Origin: Imbricaverruca yamaguchii
Lineage: Eukaryota; Arthropoda; Thecostraca; Neoverrucidae
Assembly (NCBI GenBank): GCA_034440575.1
Contig: JAOTOL010001656.1
Coordinates: 1,708,501-1,772,500 of the forward strand
DNA length: 64,000 bases
Direction of reading: 5' to 3'
The notes beneath the pieces were generated by a model. The model saw nothing but the letters and a program-made list of their open reading frames with translations. It did not search any database and was not told where the DNA came from. The translations under genes were made by a program, and so were the position numbers. Of the stretch, positions 11,114 to 22,568 are shown piece after piece; position 1 is the stretch's first letter, and the number at the start of each line of letters is the position of its first letter.

Positions 11114-11860
11114 ATTTCACAGGCATTTAAATTGGAGAATTCTTCTTCCCATCTGATGGCACCTAAAGCCGCTCTCATGCCGTCAAAGTCTGCTCTGTTG
11201 AAATTTGGAACCTTTACCAAATTATCCTTGATAATTTCCCCTACATGTGCCTTGAATCCAATTATGTTATGGTCACCTTTTCCCAGAGTTTCGCCTACAG
11301 TCAAGTCTTGAACCAAGTCACTTAAATCCGAGAATACAAGGTCCAAGAATGAACCATGCCTGGTAGGTTCCGATACAAACTGTTGTAAGAACAGATCCTC
11401 TTCAAGCCATTTCCTAAACATTTTGCATGATGGGGAGCCAACACCAGCATTTTCATATCCCTTTAGATTAAAGTCACCAAGAATAAGGCGCTTCCTCTTA
11501 ACGTTTCCACTGATTTCCTCACAAATCACCTTGTTTGTCAAGCTCCAGTTGCTGAGAATGTGGCAGGGTTCCTGATCGGTAGAAAGCTCCTATTCTAAGA
11601 GTATTGCTGTTGCCTTTTCCCAAAGTGACATCAAGCCAAATGGACTCCACAGACACATTTTTATCCCCACCTGCTACTTTTTGAGAACTGAATAGGCTAT
11701 TCATATAGAGCATTACACCACCCCCTTTCATTGCTGGACCCCTATTGCACGAAAACATATTGTATCCCTGGATCTCATAGTCCTGTAAGTTATCTCCAAA
11801 ATCCCTTCACTGACCCATGCCTCCGTAATGCAAACAAAATCTGGTTCCTCGAGCAGGTTT
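11089..11860 (-). pseudogene. CR1-like ORF2, AP-type endonuclease domain
   Basis: The domain starts at about 11856 with LLEEPDFVCITEAW, which holds the catalytic Glu of the APE-like fold. It continues through MKGGGVMLYMNS and LRIGAFYRSGTLP (11758-11519), then ILGDFNLKG (Gly-Asp-Phe-Asn codons at 11467-11478) and the C-terminal GKGDHNIIGF (Gly-Asp-His at 11269-11277). At least two frame changes interrupt it, near 11540 and near 11770. The domain would nick target DNA for target-primed reverse transcription. Key catalytic positions are recognisable, so inactivation is by frameshift and not by active-site loss. Confidence 0.87.
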
Positions 11861-12572
11861 TATTCGATGCATAAAACCTGCTCCACTTGTCTACAAATGT
11901 AAAACCTAGCTCATGGCAGAGCTTTCCTACCCTGGCGTTAGCTGCCAGTGCCCTAGAGCTCCACTCAGGGGAGGCCCTAGCCCTAGGCAAAATTGCTGTT
12001 ACAATGACTCTATTGGTACCCTTCAGGGTGGCCAGAAGGGCCCTGTACTCCCGCAGAAGCTCCTCACTCCTAGTAGGACCTATGTTATTTACCCCTGCAT
12101 GCACTATGACTGTATTAAACTGGTGATCACTGGTGACCTGTGCCACCACAGGTACCAGGTCCTTCACCTTGGCACCAAGCCTGGTGATGCACCTCCTGTC
12201 CCTCCTACCTTTACAAAATACCCGCTCTAAATGTCGCACACGAGAGTCTCCTAGGACCAGCACTGACTCCTTACTACTACTATCCTGGGGGCAGTCATCC
12301 AATGCCTGGAACATATTTGATGTTAATATGCCTGCCCGTTGGGCCGGTCGGCTAGACTTCCTCCGGCCCCTACCACCTGCCACCTGCCACTCACTGACCC
12401 TTTCCTTAGGTTCGGGTCTCCAAATCCTCCACCCCCTGACCTCATGACACTTCCCCTCCTGTGACCTACCAGAACTACCCCTCCTCTGTTCACTATTAAC
12501 ACTCCCCTCTCGAGAGATCCCAGCCACCTCCACAGTAGGGGAAGCCTCAGGTACATGGTGGCCTGCGACCAC
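11790..12572 (-). pseudogene. CR1-like ORF1 with SGNH/esterase-type domain
   Basis: An open frame of 260 codons. The first ~95 residues are Arg/Ser/Gly-rich and low complexity. Next comes an SGNH-hydrolase-like domain: SVLVLGDSRVRHLERVF (block I, Gly-Asp-Ser with the nucleophile Ser) and FNTVIVHAGVNNIGPTRSEE (the Gly-x-Asn block). CR1-group ORF1 proteins are known to carry such an esterase domain and bind RNA. The expected C-terminal Asp-x-x-His block is not seen: after FVDKWSRFYASNKT the frame runs into sequence that, in another frame, already encodes the endonuclease start (LEEPDFVCITEAW). This suggests a deletion at about 11860-11880 fusing the end of ORF1 to ORF2. Confidence 0.82.
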
Positions 12573-12644
12573 CTGGGCATATTATGTCCCTGCTACGGAG
12601 TGACCCCTTGTTGCTTTATCTTGCCTACCCTGTGCAACAAGGGC

Positions 12645-12718
12645 AGTCTTTAGCTTGAAAGCTCTGCCTTAAGGGTCCTAATCTCTTCCTCTAGTGCCTG
12701 CATCCTGGTCGAAACCAT
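12645..12718 (-). pseudogene. CR1-like ORF1 N-terminus (coiled-coil start)
   Basis: From an ATG at 12716-12718 the minus strand reads MVSTRMQALEEEIRTLKAEL, an amphipathic heptad-like start typical of trimerising ORF1 proteins. It stops after ELSS. The downstream 260-codon segment is in another frame, so a frameshift lies between about 12645 and 12580. Confidence 0.6.
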
Positions 12719-12740
12719 CCTAAACGCTGCAGCTTATGCC

Positions 12741-13225
12741 TAGATTTAGATTCAAATTAACTCGCTAAACAACCGACAAAAATGCCAACTATCATTCACT
12801 ATAAATCGCTACCTCCTATACTGTCAGTTAATTATCTGAGTACCTCAAGAAAAGCAGAAACTATTAAACAATTGTTTGTTTGTTTTTGTTGTTGTTGTTG
12901 TTGTTTTTTTATTATAAAATAAATAAACAAAACGTCTAATCTAATTGTCTTCCACACAAGTAGACAACTATATGAATATCCCTTTTGATATCACTTATGG
13001 CTAGACATAAAAATGAACAGTCACACAGCACGTATGAATACCCCCAACTTCTTGCCACTTAAACTCTTTCTTAAACTTCAACACCAAACATACTATGCAC
13101 AACACAAAATAAATAAAGTATGTTAGGATAGTATGAATGTTGTCTAATGTACTTATGAAATCTACACACATGTAATATCTCTTACTACAGAAATCGAAGC
13201 GTCGAGAACACGCCGAAAGCCACGA
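12741..13225. other. AT-rich sequence 5' of the CR1-like element
   Basis: No coding signal. It holds a (GTT)n/poly-T stretch at about 12880-12910 and A/T-rich single-copy-looking DNA. It may be CR1 5' UTR, or host DNA; I cannot decide. Confidence 0.4.
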
Positions 13226-13622
13226 GGCCTCGCCTAACACGAAGATGGCGCACGGCGGCGTCGCTAGGTTAATATAGTATAGTTTGCGTGCTACGAAAAT
13301 GCTTATCAGATAAAAACTAATGAAATATAATCACAGAAGTAATTGCTAAACACCTATCCACAGCTTAGACTAGAGTACTGCCCTGTTCTGCAACGACTTA
13401 TCCGGAAACCTGGAGCTCCAACGGGCCCCGCCTAACAAGAAGTGGCGCACGGCAGCGTCGCCAGGTTAATTTAGTATAGTTTGCGTGCTACGAAAATGCT
13501 TATCAGATAAAAACTAATGAAATATAATCACAGAAGTAATTGCTAAACACCTATCCACAGCTTAGATTAGAGTACTGCCCTGTTCTGCAACGACTTATCT
13601 GGAAACCTGGAGCGCCAACGGA
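13226..13622. repeat. 197-bp tandem duplication
   Basis: Two head-to-tail copies are offset by exactly 197 bp: TGGCGCACGGC at 13246 and again at 13443, and both contain GTGCTACGAAAATGCTTATC. Only about eight differences are visible by eye. Each copy carries an AAGATGGCG or AAGTGGCG motif and is flanked by GC-rich sequence. It lies upstream of the CR1-like ORF1 on that element's strand. Confidence 0.95.
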
Positions 13623-13786
13623 CGTCCTCCCACCTTGACACCTGGCGGCAAACTGGACACATCTTTACACATATGGTTTTAGCTTGATTGGTTTTTGTTA
13701 TAAATAACCCTAGGTTCGCTCCAATTTGAAAACCGTCATGGTTTTGTTCATAAACTGATGGCGGTACGACGTTTCGCTGAAATTTC

Positions 13787-13830
13787 GGTTGGTTGGTTGG
13801 TTATTTGTGTTTTAGGGCACATCTACCAGG
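13787..13830 (-). repeat. LINE/SINE 3'-tail fragment
   Basis: On the minus strand it reads GGTAGATGTGCCCTAAAACA and ends CAAATAACCAACCAACC. This matches the 3'-end family at 58552-58609, 47515-47569 and 51580-51629. Confidence 0.5.
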
Positions 13831-13839
13831 TTTTATAAT

Positions 13840-14638
13840 TGATCTCCCATAACTAATAAGATGCTACCGGCTTCATATGTTCAGACCTTCTTCCGAATTA
13901 CTCGCGTACACAGTTTAACACTCATAATCATAAGTCACATCCTTAAGTATGTATGCACGACAAAAATCATGCTGCAGTAATGGACAGATGATATGTAGTT
14001 TGATGTCGGATATATATATATATAAGCAAATAATTTGGCAGTGTGAATAAAACGCGAATCGTTACCTAAAATGTCAGTAAGCGTAAGCGAGTCCACTAGT
14101 CGCCCAAAAGTCAGTCTTCGTTGCACTCGAAAGCAGGGACATAAGAACGTAGCATGGAGCACTGGCATCACAATGGTCGCAGATCGGCCTTCACTCATTC
14201 ATCTACAAGTAGCTATGGATGGCATACGTGTGCCCCATCATCAGCCTAAGCATTGGTATTTCTTCCCACCGGGATCTTCTCACCATTTATTTCCATAACA
14301 CTAGACGGTATTGCAATGGAGTCCCATGCTTTCTGCTATTTGAGCTCGAAGAACGCGTTGATGGCCTGGTTGAAATGTGTAGCAGGATGGAAAATGCATG
14401 GGCCGAAGGCTTACCGGCTGCCCTCTGCCGTCGCATCAGCCATTTCCGGTAATGTCCACATGACTAGGGACCAAACACAACGTGACGCCCTTTCCAAACT
14501 GGCTGAGAGGACTAAGACAAATTGCTATGTCCTGTAAAAGTGGTTCATGAGGATAAAAGTACTTGTGCCAAAACACTGCTTAAATAATCTGATACAATAA
14601 CAGAAGTACTTTCGTACCCAACGTCAATGAAATATTGC
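13840..14638. other. No gene recognised
   Basis: Includes a short (TA)n run at about 14012-14023. Open frames of 75-94 codons have no recognisable domain. Confidence 0.4.
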
Positions 14639-14639
14639 A

Positions 14640-14681
14640 TTTACACTGCCTACACACGGATGAGTGTGTAGGCAGTGTAAA
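14640..14681. repeat. Perfect 18-bp inverted repeat (hairpin)
   Basis: The arm TTTACACTGCCTACACAC (14640-14657) is perfectly inverted at 14664-14681, with a 6-nt loop GGATGA. It stops 4 bp short of the CAGGGG terminus of the next element. Confidence 0.95.
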
Positions 14682-14685
14682 CGTC

Positions 14686-14952
14686 CAGGGGCGGTCCGTG
14701 GCACCAGAATTGGATGAGCCAGAAAATCGCGACTGTACTCCCCCCCCAGAAAAAAATGTCCTCGGATTTTCCCCACCTCATTCCTTTGGTTCCGAAAATT
14801 CGCGCCTGTTTCTCTCTTTGGGGCGACTCTGTCCGAAACTTTTGAGGTGAGAATGCACTTGAGCCTTCCCAGAGGGAGCCTTTTCCCAAACATGGGGGGG
14901 GGCACCTTCCATGAGGGGATGCATGCCTCCAGATCCCCTGTATCCACCCCTG
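14686..14952. mobile_element. hAT-like MITE, probable
   Basis: The left end is CAGGGGCGGTCCGTGG. The right end is CTGTATCCACCCCTG, the inverse of CAGGGGTGGATACAG. These match the ends of the well-defined element at 49795-49984. The interior is non-coding and C/G-run-rich. No 8-bp target duplication is preserved (TAAACGTC versus CACGGGCT). Confidence 0.5.
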
Positions 14953-15119
14953 CACGGGCTTCCTAAAGCATCGCTGGGCTCTCTGGTCCTCTCTTGATGA
15001 GGTGAAATTTTTCCTCATATGATCGATAAGAAAACTGTGTTTCAAGGATTTATCATACCTTCTGATACTTGATGATAGTCGATATGTGAGACTGTTAGTG
15101 AGTTTGACCCACACCTACA

Positions 15120-15312
<193 letters not shown>

Positions 15313-16070
15313 ACATATAAACATATATATATCTTCTTATATCATCTTTCTTGATTCGTCCCTATATCTACCCAAATTGCATGCACTGTGCAGGTGCCTA
15401 ACTACCTAAGCATTAGCTCATAGTAACATTCTTCCATAAAATACTACTGGGTTTTGAAAACATTGAGATTGAAGAATAGGTTTCCAACAAATCAGGCTGT
15501 ATTTCTTGGGCTGGACTGAAATGTCCCTCCTGGAAACACTAGTGGGTGCATGACATTTACAGAGCTGACTAAGCATCACATCAAATCCCAGTAATAGCCT
15601 ACAAGTCACGAACGACTTCCTCGTTGGCTTTCGGCTCTAGTATTTACGACTCCTCATACCTAAGTGGGTTGGTAGGTAACGTGCTCCTTCCCCACAATGC
15701 CTCATATTCCCCTATTTTCACGAATCAATGGAACATTTTTGTGTAACACATGGCCCAATGCACCTCAAAAGTATCATTCACACAGCGATCTCCATTGAGA
15801 GCACAATGGACTCCACCCCAAAAACGAAGCACACCTTGCGCTTGTTGTGAAACAAAAGCGCAATACATGTCGATATCAGCTAGAGACTTTCCTAAGCCGA
15901 CCGGCGACAGGGCTGTTTTGAAGCTAAGATGTAAATGTAAACTTCGATTTTTACTATAATTACGAGTCACGCATGCATATTTCTTTCCAGTCTTTCAACT
16001 TGGCTATTTTCTCGTGAACAAAAGCATAATTTTGCACGAAAATAACATACAAAAGTACTTACCAGCTCTA
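15313..16070. other. No gene recognised
   Basis: Single-copy-looking DNA with no domain-bearing frame. It may include decayed 3' sequence of the adjacent I-clade LINE, but I see no motif that proves it. Confidence 0.4.
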
Positions 16071-16071
16071 C

Positions 16072-16460
16072 TCAGGCCGAGCACCGCCTTAAGTGCCTAA
16101 ATAGGCCGACTGCCCTTGTACACGTCCTTGTGTTGGAGCCACTCACGAAAGCACAAGCCACACCACTCGCTGTCCTTGAACCGTCGTAAGTAAAAACCAC
16201 ACACGATAAGTTTCTAGGTGCTCTAGGGTTTTCGTGCGAAACAGTTCTAGTATCAGCTTCGCTTTGCGAGTGTCCGCCAAGTCGATATCTCTGATAGGTG
16301 GAGCCAACTCCCAAGGCGGAGTGGCTATTAACTCCACCCTCATGATGCTGCGCAGGGGAATACTGGCTTCCCGCAGCAACTCACGCACGTGGAGACAAAA
16401 TGGGTTCGAACTGGTGCCTCGTCGCTGCTGGAATATATCTTGCATGCGAGTAGAAAACAC
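16072..16460 (-). pseudogene. I-clade LINE copy 1: post-RT linker and start of RNase H
   Basis: Two overlapping frames cover this region. One (16460-16143) has NPFCLHVRELLREASIPLRS followed by PPWELAPPIRDIDLAD, the usual spacer between RT and RNase H in I elements. The other (16314-16072) contains FTYDGSRTASGVACAFVSG, the first RNase H block with its catalytic Asp (canonical form 'YTDGSK...GVG.A'). The rest of RNase H is not recognisable, so the copy ends or is deleted near 16072. Confidence 0.75.
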
Positions 16461-16513
16461 TTACTCGTACGAGGGTGCGTGGGGAATTGCTTTAACCTAC
16501 AAAAACAGCCTAG

Positions 16514-17340
16514 TCACGGTTTTGCTCTCGTCATTGATAATGGCGACGCATGAGCTTCCGCCAAAATATTCGCGATTGGCGAAGTACAGAATGTTCCCGT
16601 GGCGATTTTCAAGGCTGCATGGTAGATGGTGTACAGTATGTGCATGCGTTTGAGGTGCTTGCGTATAAGTGATCGGTATAGCCGCACAGTTTTGTCGGAT
16701 CCGTACGCTGCCCTAGACAGGCACTTCATAACATTTAAAGAAATTCTGCATGATTCACGTAGAACTTGTAGGTAGCTTTCATACGTGGTGCGACTGTAGA
16801 AGAGGACACCCAAAAACCTTGCTGTCGGTCCGAAAGGCATTTTCTGTTCGCAAAGTTGGATTTTTAGATTATGGCAGCTTCGACGGCGGCAGAAGTGCAT
16901 GGGCACCGTTATTGATCGGAAAAATGCAAGTAATTTACAATACTTCACCTTTCCAGATGTTGTTCATCAATGATTGTAACTGTAATCAGTGCAACGCTGA
17001 AAATTCTTCCCTGAGGAACACTGTTCACTTGAATAAAAGTATCTGACTGACAATCCCAATCCGTACACGAAACGTGCTTTCGGCTAGACAATTATCCAAA
17101 AAGATGCCCATATGGCCGCGGACACCAGCATTCCAAAGCCTTATAAGTATGGTATGCCTCCATGTGGTATCCTAGGCACAATCGATGTCGAAAAAGTAAC
17201 ACCTACGTGTCGCTTCTGCTTAGAACTGGTTCGGATTTCCGTATCAAATCTTAAAACATGGTCGATTGTAGAGCAGTATTTTCGAAACCCACACTGTGCA
17301 TTAGTTAAAAGAAAACGTTTCGCTCCTCTAAGAGCCAAGT
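16514..17340 (-). pseudogene. I-clade LINE copy 1: reverse transcriptase palm and thumb fragments
   Basis: The upstream frame (17338-17141) has LTNAQCGFRKYCSTIDHVLR, the finger motif, followed by a damaged motif A. Sequence around 17009-17020 encodes VPQG of motif B, with FRVRIG just before it. The downstream frame (16948-16514) has MHFCRRRSCHNL, GPTARFLGVLF and YGSDKTVRLYRSLIRKHL, the thumb signature seen again in copy 2 (ADRRTLHMLYRSLIRSKL). The catalytic Tyr/Phe-Ala-Asp-Asp box is absent between them, so a deletion near 16950 removed it. Confidence 0.8.
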
Positions 17341-17492
17341 AAGACGCAGGTTTGCAAGTTTTCCATCAGCTTGCATAACCATGAGGTGAGCGAAATCGGT
17401 CGATAATGTGAGGGTTCAAAACCGTTCGTGCTCGGTTTCAACAATGGTAAAACGGTAGGTTCTCGCCAAGCAGGAGGACACTCACTTCCGTT

Positions 17493-18100
17493 CTAAACGT
17501 CATTAAAGGTCCTGAACAGTATTTGAAGCGCGTTTGCGGGAAGGTGACGAAGCATCTCATCATGCACATTGTCTGATCCCTCAGACACACAGCGTAAGGT
17601 ATCAGTTGCTGAAATCAACTCAGTCTTTGTAAAGGGTAAATTGTACGAGTGCTGGTCCATGGTATCAAAGTCAATGACCGTGGTTTCACAGAGGCTTGAT
17701 ATCACCTAAAACTGGAGCTACTGTTGGGGTTCATGCTGCGTCCTACAAGGGCGATATTATTTGCGACATGGAGTGGTTCCATAACGACACAGCCATCCAC
17801 GTGTAGAGTTGGCAGTGCAGGTGACCGAAATTTCACTGAAATACGCTTTATTTGCGGCCACACTTGCGACGATAGCACAGGGAGGTTCCGCTTGCTGACG
17901 TACGCACTCCATGACACACTCTTTGCATACTGGATCGTGTGACGTGCAGTTGCTTTCGCTTTCTGAAAGGCTAATAGGCTATCGTTGATGCTGTTTCACT
18001 TAAATTGCTTTAAGATACGGTGCCGCTTCCTAATTGCTACTCGGCACTCTTCAGTCCACCATGGGATGGGCGCACGTCGGAGAGGGCCAGTAGTGCGAGA
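17493..18100 (-). pseudogene. I-clade LINE copy 1: linker and RT N-terminus
   Basis: Near 18090-18010 the minus strand encodes IPWWTEECRVAIRKRHRI, the conserved 'PWW.EEC' linker of I/Jockey-group ORF2 proteins. Then come LHVDGCVVMEPLHVANNIAL (17917-17702) and NLPFTKTELISATDTLR with SDNVHDEMLRHLPANALQIL (17705-17493), the RT N-terminal block. Stops and frame changes separate the parts. The endonuclease domain expected 5' of the linker is missing. Confidence 0.8.
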
Positions 18101-18179
18101 TATTCATTCGAAAGCGTGCTGTAAGGTATGGAGGTAAAAGTCTGTACAGACATTGCACAATAAGTGTCTTATTTGCTAA

Positions 18180-18870
18180 AACATGCTTGCAGTTGAGCAG
18201 TAAAAGCTGAGCACTCACCCATTCTAAAATATATGCTGAGCAAGAACGATCGTATGGTGGATGTGGAGCCTGACGATTATCACAGTCAACGCACCTCGTG
18301 TCTCGAACTGCAGTTGTCACCCGTATGCTCTGGTGAACAGCATTTTCCATACGCTGGGCGACCTCTACAATGCTGTGTGGTGTGGACGTAACGCTGGCAT
18401 CGGTAGCATCGCATGGTGTTTTGGACAAACATCCTCACCTTAATCGTATATAACTAACTGATATGTTAGTTGGTATGTCTGCAGAGTTAAAATTTAAAAT
18501 GATGCTGTTAGTTGGTATCAAATCGCTTCCACGACGTGCCTTGATCCTGCGGACCTCTACTACACCGTACTCAGACAAACCATCCACTCTTTGATCTTCG
18601 GAGACATCTCTGAAATCATAGCAGTTAATCACACCATTCGAATGTTTTTTGTTTGTTTGATGTGGCTGCCTTGCGATCGGAATGATAATGTCGTGGCGCC
18701 CACTCTGGTCTCTCACGGTGTACCTAAACTCACAAATTCCCAGAGCGTTCCTTGTTTCCTCCACGTTCCGGAACTCAACTTCCAATCCTCCATCTCGCAA
18801 AGGTTCGCATCTGACGATATCTCCAAGCAGATTGAAACCGCACTTGCGTTGCAAAGGGGACAGTGAGAAG
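18180..18870 (-). pseudogene. I-clade LINE copy 1: gag-like ORF1 with zinc knuckles
   Basis: The main segment (18854-18435) contains LEVEFRNVEETRNALGICEF and GVINCYDFRDVSEDQRVDGL, colinear with ORF1 of copy 2. Downstream, after a frame change near 18430, the minus strand encodes CYRCQRYVHTTQHC (a CCHC knuckle, C-x2-C-x4-H-x4-C). A second knuckle follows (GKCCSPEHTGDNC, its first Cys replaced), and after another frameshift a third, CVDCDNRQAPHPPYDRSC. Such proteins bind the element RNA. The frame is broken at least twice. Confidence 0.82.
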
Positions 18871-19486
18871 AGCGTCTTCCCAGGTTCCTTTGATGTCAGG
18901 ACCAGAACCCGAGGAAATTGTGGCCTCAGCTCCGAGGTATTTAACTGGACATTTGAGTGATTCTGGGGTTCCGACCAAGCGATGTTGATGTGGTACGGGA
19001 CGGGGAAGGGACAGGACGGTACCCCTCCGCGGGTGTCGGATCAGTCTCCCGAATATCTCTAGAGTAGCCCGGGCTTGGGCCCCTGGTATTTCTGGTAACT
19101 CGCCCTGGACCCAGGGCGAGTTTGTGTGTTGGAAGAATCCATGAAGTTTGCCTATGTCCATGCGACGAGGGACCTCAGCCTCCAGGATTCCGTCAACCTA
19201 GGGGGACGGGCTGAGGGGGCGCGACTATCCAGATATCCCGGAGGGGAGGGCAGGACCGGAGAAGTTGTCCTAACTGCTCATAGCAGGTTGAGTTGGTGTG
19301 GTAGGGCCAGGTGAAGGACATGGATGCTGAAATGGGACAGGCATTGGAATGGGAGCGTATGGATGGAAGGACGAGTGAGGCACTCCTAGTCTGTTCCTCC
19401 CCGGTGGCTGGGCCGCCGGATCATTAGGGCACGCAATCCCCCCCCCCCCCACTACGGAAAGGTAGTGCCTCGTCTGGGGAGGGGGG
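18870..19486 (-). repeat. I-clade LINE copy 1: 5' UTR with terminal hairpin
   Basis: It matches the 5' region of copy 2 (28740-29487) over several hundred bases. At the extreme 5' end a G/C-homopolymer-flanked stem CACTAC/GTAGTG (19450-19455 with 19462-19467) closes a 6-nt loop. A run of 10 C (plus strand) begins near 19440. Confidence 0.75.
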
Positions 19487-20385
19487 ACTGCTGGAATTTC
19501 GGCTGTAGTCTAAATTTTTATTTGAATGCACTATCAGAGCGATAACTTTCCAGTCAGTTCCCAGTACAATTTTTGGTGCCATGCACATTGAAAATTACCG
19601 CCACGGCGTAACTCTACCTCTATTAAATTACCTGGACTACGTTTAAGAAGAAAAATAAATAACTTGGAGTTCACATATGGGTAACTGGTGACCTTGAATT
19701 TCGTGATGTTTAAAAAAGGAATCTATAAGATCTACATTAAAAGGGAAGAAATGTTCGTTTTCTTCGAAAAACGTTTTCCAATCATATGTCTGTATGTCAT
19801 TGTTCTACCTCATGTACCATTCCAATGGGATATAGCTTAAACGAAATCCGTCCCACGCGGAAAATACAAAATCGCATAAAGTCATGAAGAGCGGACGGCC
19901 ATGTCGGATATTTCTAAGAACAATTTTTTAGTTTTGTTTAGTAAGCGAAATCATGCCGAGTCATATACCCGCCGTCAAATTTTTCAATTTCGATGGGCTA
20001 TGGGACGCGGGAGGTCACGAGGTCACGAGGTCAAATGTAAGAATTGCTGATATTTGATTTCGGGAATGTTTTAGTTCATCCTTTTTCTTCTGAAATATAT
20101 ATACTTTGTCACCCTTTCCGCTTCATATTCATGGCATCCAGAGTCAAACCAACCCATGTTATTAGCAGTAGCAGTAACAATTTAGATACAGTGATTGCCT
20201 CCTAAAAAATGTTGGGTCAGGAATCGATATAATAAATTCTAGGATATTTAAACCATCATATCAACCAATATTACCGCATTTAACTCATGTCATTAACTGA
20301 TGCTTGAATGGCGGGATCTTCCCCAAGCCATTTAAAATTGCTGTTGTAAGATAAACTTTACTGGTCTCAGAAAAGATAGGTCCAC
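19487..20385. other. AT-rich DNA, no gene recognised
   Basis: No domain-bearing frame. A small triplication of GAGGTCAC(G) occurs near 20007-20030. Confidence 0.4.
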
Positions 20386-20389
20386 ACAC

Positions 20390-21770
<1,381 letters not shown>

Positions 21771-21877
21771 AACTGTTCTAAAAACACATTCAGACACACT
21801 TCTTGAGCAAATACTAAATGACTAATGGATTTACTATGTATGTTGGATAACAGGGGAATACAGATGTGTATGTATTG

Positions 21878-21996
<119 letters not shown>

Positions 21997-22568
21997 AGTG
22001 TGTGAGGTGCATGGGAGAGATGTGGGTATGGGGGTAGGGTGGAGGCGGTGCCCTCCGCCGATGGTACTCGGCGCACGAGAAATGAGACAAAGCATCACGT
22101 GGATTCCATCACAACTGCTGACTAATGAATCAAATACTCGCGTATATCACTAGACAACCCGAACCGGTCACACGCTTCGACATTTGTCGCTCGTAAACGT
22201 CAGGAATCTGGCATTATGTCGGCCGACCTTTTTACTGGAGACCCGGCTCTGGGCCGCCAGGTTTTGTATCCTTGTCGGCACTGCCATACCGGATTCGGCC
22301 GATGACGTTATGGTCGCTTCGTCATCGAATCGCAATATCTGTCCCTACCACACGGCTGCAATTGATCGGGCGTGACGTGCCGTGACGTCACGCGAGGTTG
22401 GCCGCACTGTGGTGGCACTGCTTAATCCCCAGGCTCGCTGTTTGACACACCTTCCTTCGTAATCTGATCATTATTTATGCGCGTTGAAAAATACTTCAGT
22501 GATACGCCACACCAATTTGCGGCCATGACTTCCATTCTCTTCACTGACATGCCAACCCGGCTTCGTTA
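21997..22568. other. No gene recognised; one palindromic CRE-like site
   Basis: Single-copy-looking DNA. The perfect palindrome CGTGACGTCACG occurs at 22381-22392, preceded by a second GTGACGT nearby. This is an ATF/CREB-type consensus by sequence only, with no gene in reach. Confidence 0.35.

Larger units (their letters stand above)
9003..12740 (-). mobile_element. CR1-like non-LTR retrotransposon, near full length but broken
   Basis: Reading on the minus strand from about 12740 down to 9003, the order is: ORF1 start with a coiled-coil-like N-terminus, an SGNH/esterase-type domain, an AP-type endonuclease, the linker, reverse transcriptase, the C-terminal domain, a short 3' UTR and a terminal run of TGTCTTTA-like repeats (plus strand: ATAAAGACATAAAGACATAA). 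An esterase-like ORF1 with a short 3' microsatellite tail is typical of the CR1/L2 group. Lesions are few (a nonsense codon and several frameshifts, plus a probable deletion at the ORF1/ORF2 junction), so it is younger than the other LINEs here. No target-site duplication was identified, and the exact 5' end is uncertain; it may extend to about 13640. Confidence 0.85.
16072..19486 (-). mobile_element. I-clade non-LTR retrotransposon, copy 1 (degraded)
   Basis: On the minus strand the order is 5' UTR (19486-18870), gag-like ORF1 with zinc knuckles, linker, RT, thumb and RNase H (to 16072). An RNase H after RT plus a CCHC-bearing ORF1 indicates the I group. The endonuclease domain is missing: only about 150 bp separate the ORF1 knuckles from the linker motif PWWTEEC. 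The 5' UTR is clearly homologous to that of copy 2 (29487 downward), including a stretch beginning AATGGGAGCGTATGGATGGA and the terminal hairpin/G-run. The 3' end appears lost inside RNase H. Multiple stops and frameshifts make it long dead. Confidence 0.85.

Noticed and set aside
14640..14681. microRNA precursor
   Set aside because: The 18-bp stem is shorter than a typical precursor and there is no extended stem; kept only as an unexplained hairpin.
16390..16425. B-box-like GGGTTCGAAC
   Set aside because: It lies in I-clade LINE coding sequence; no partner A box.
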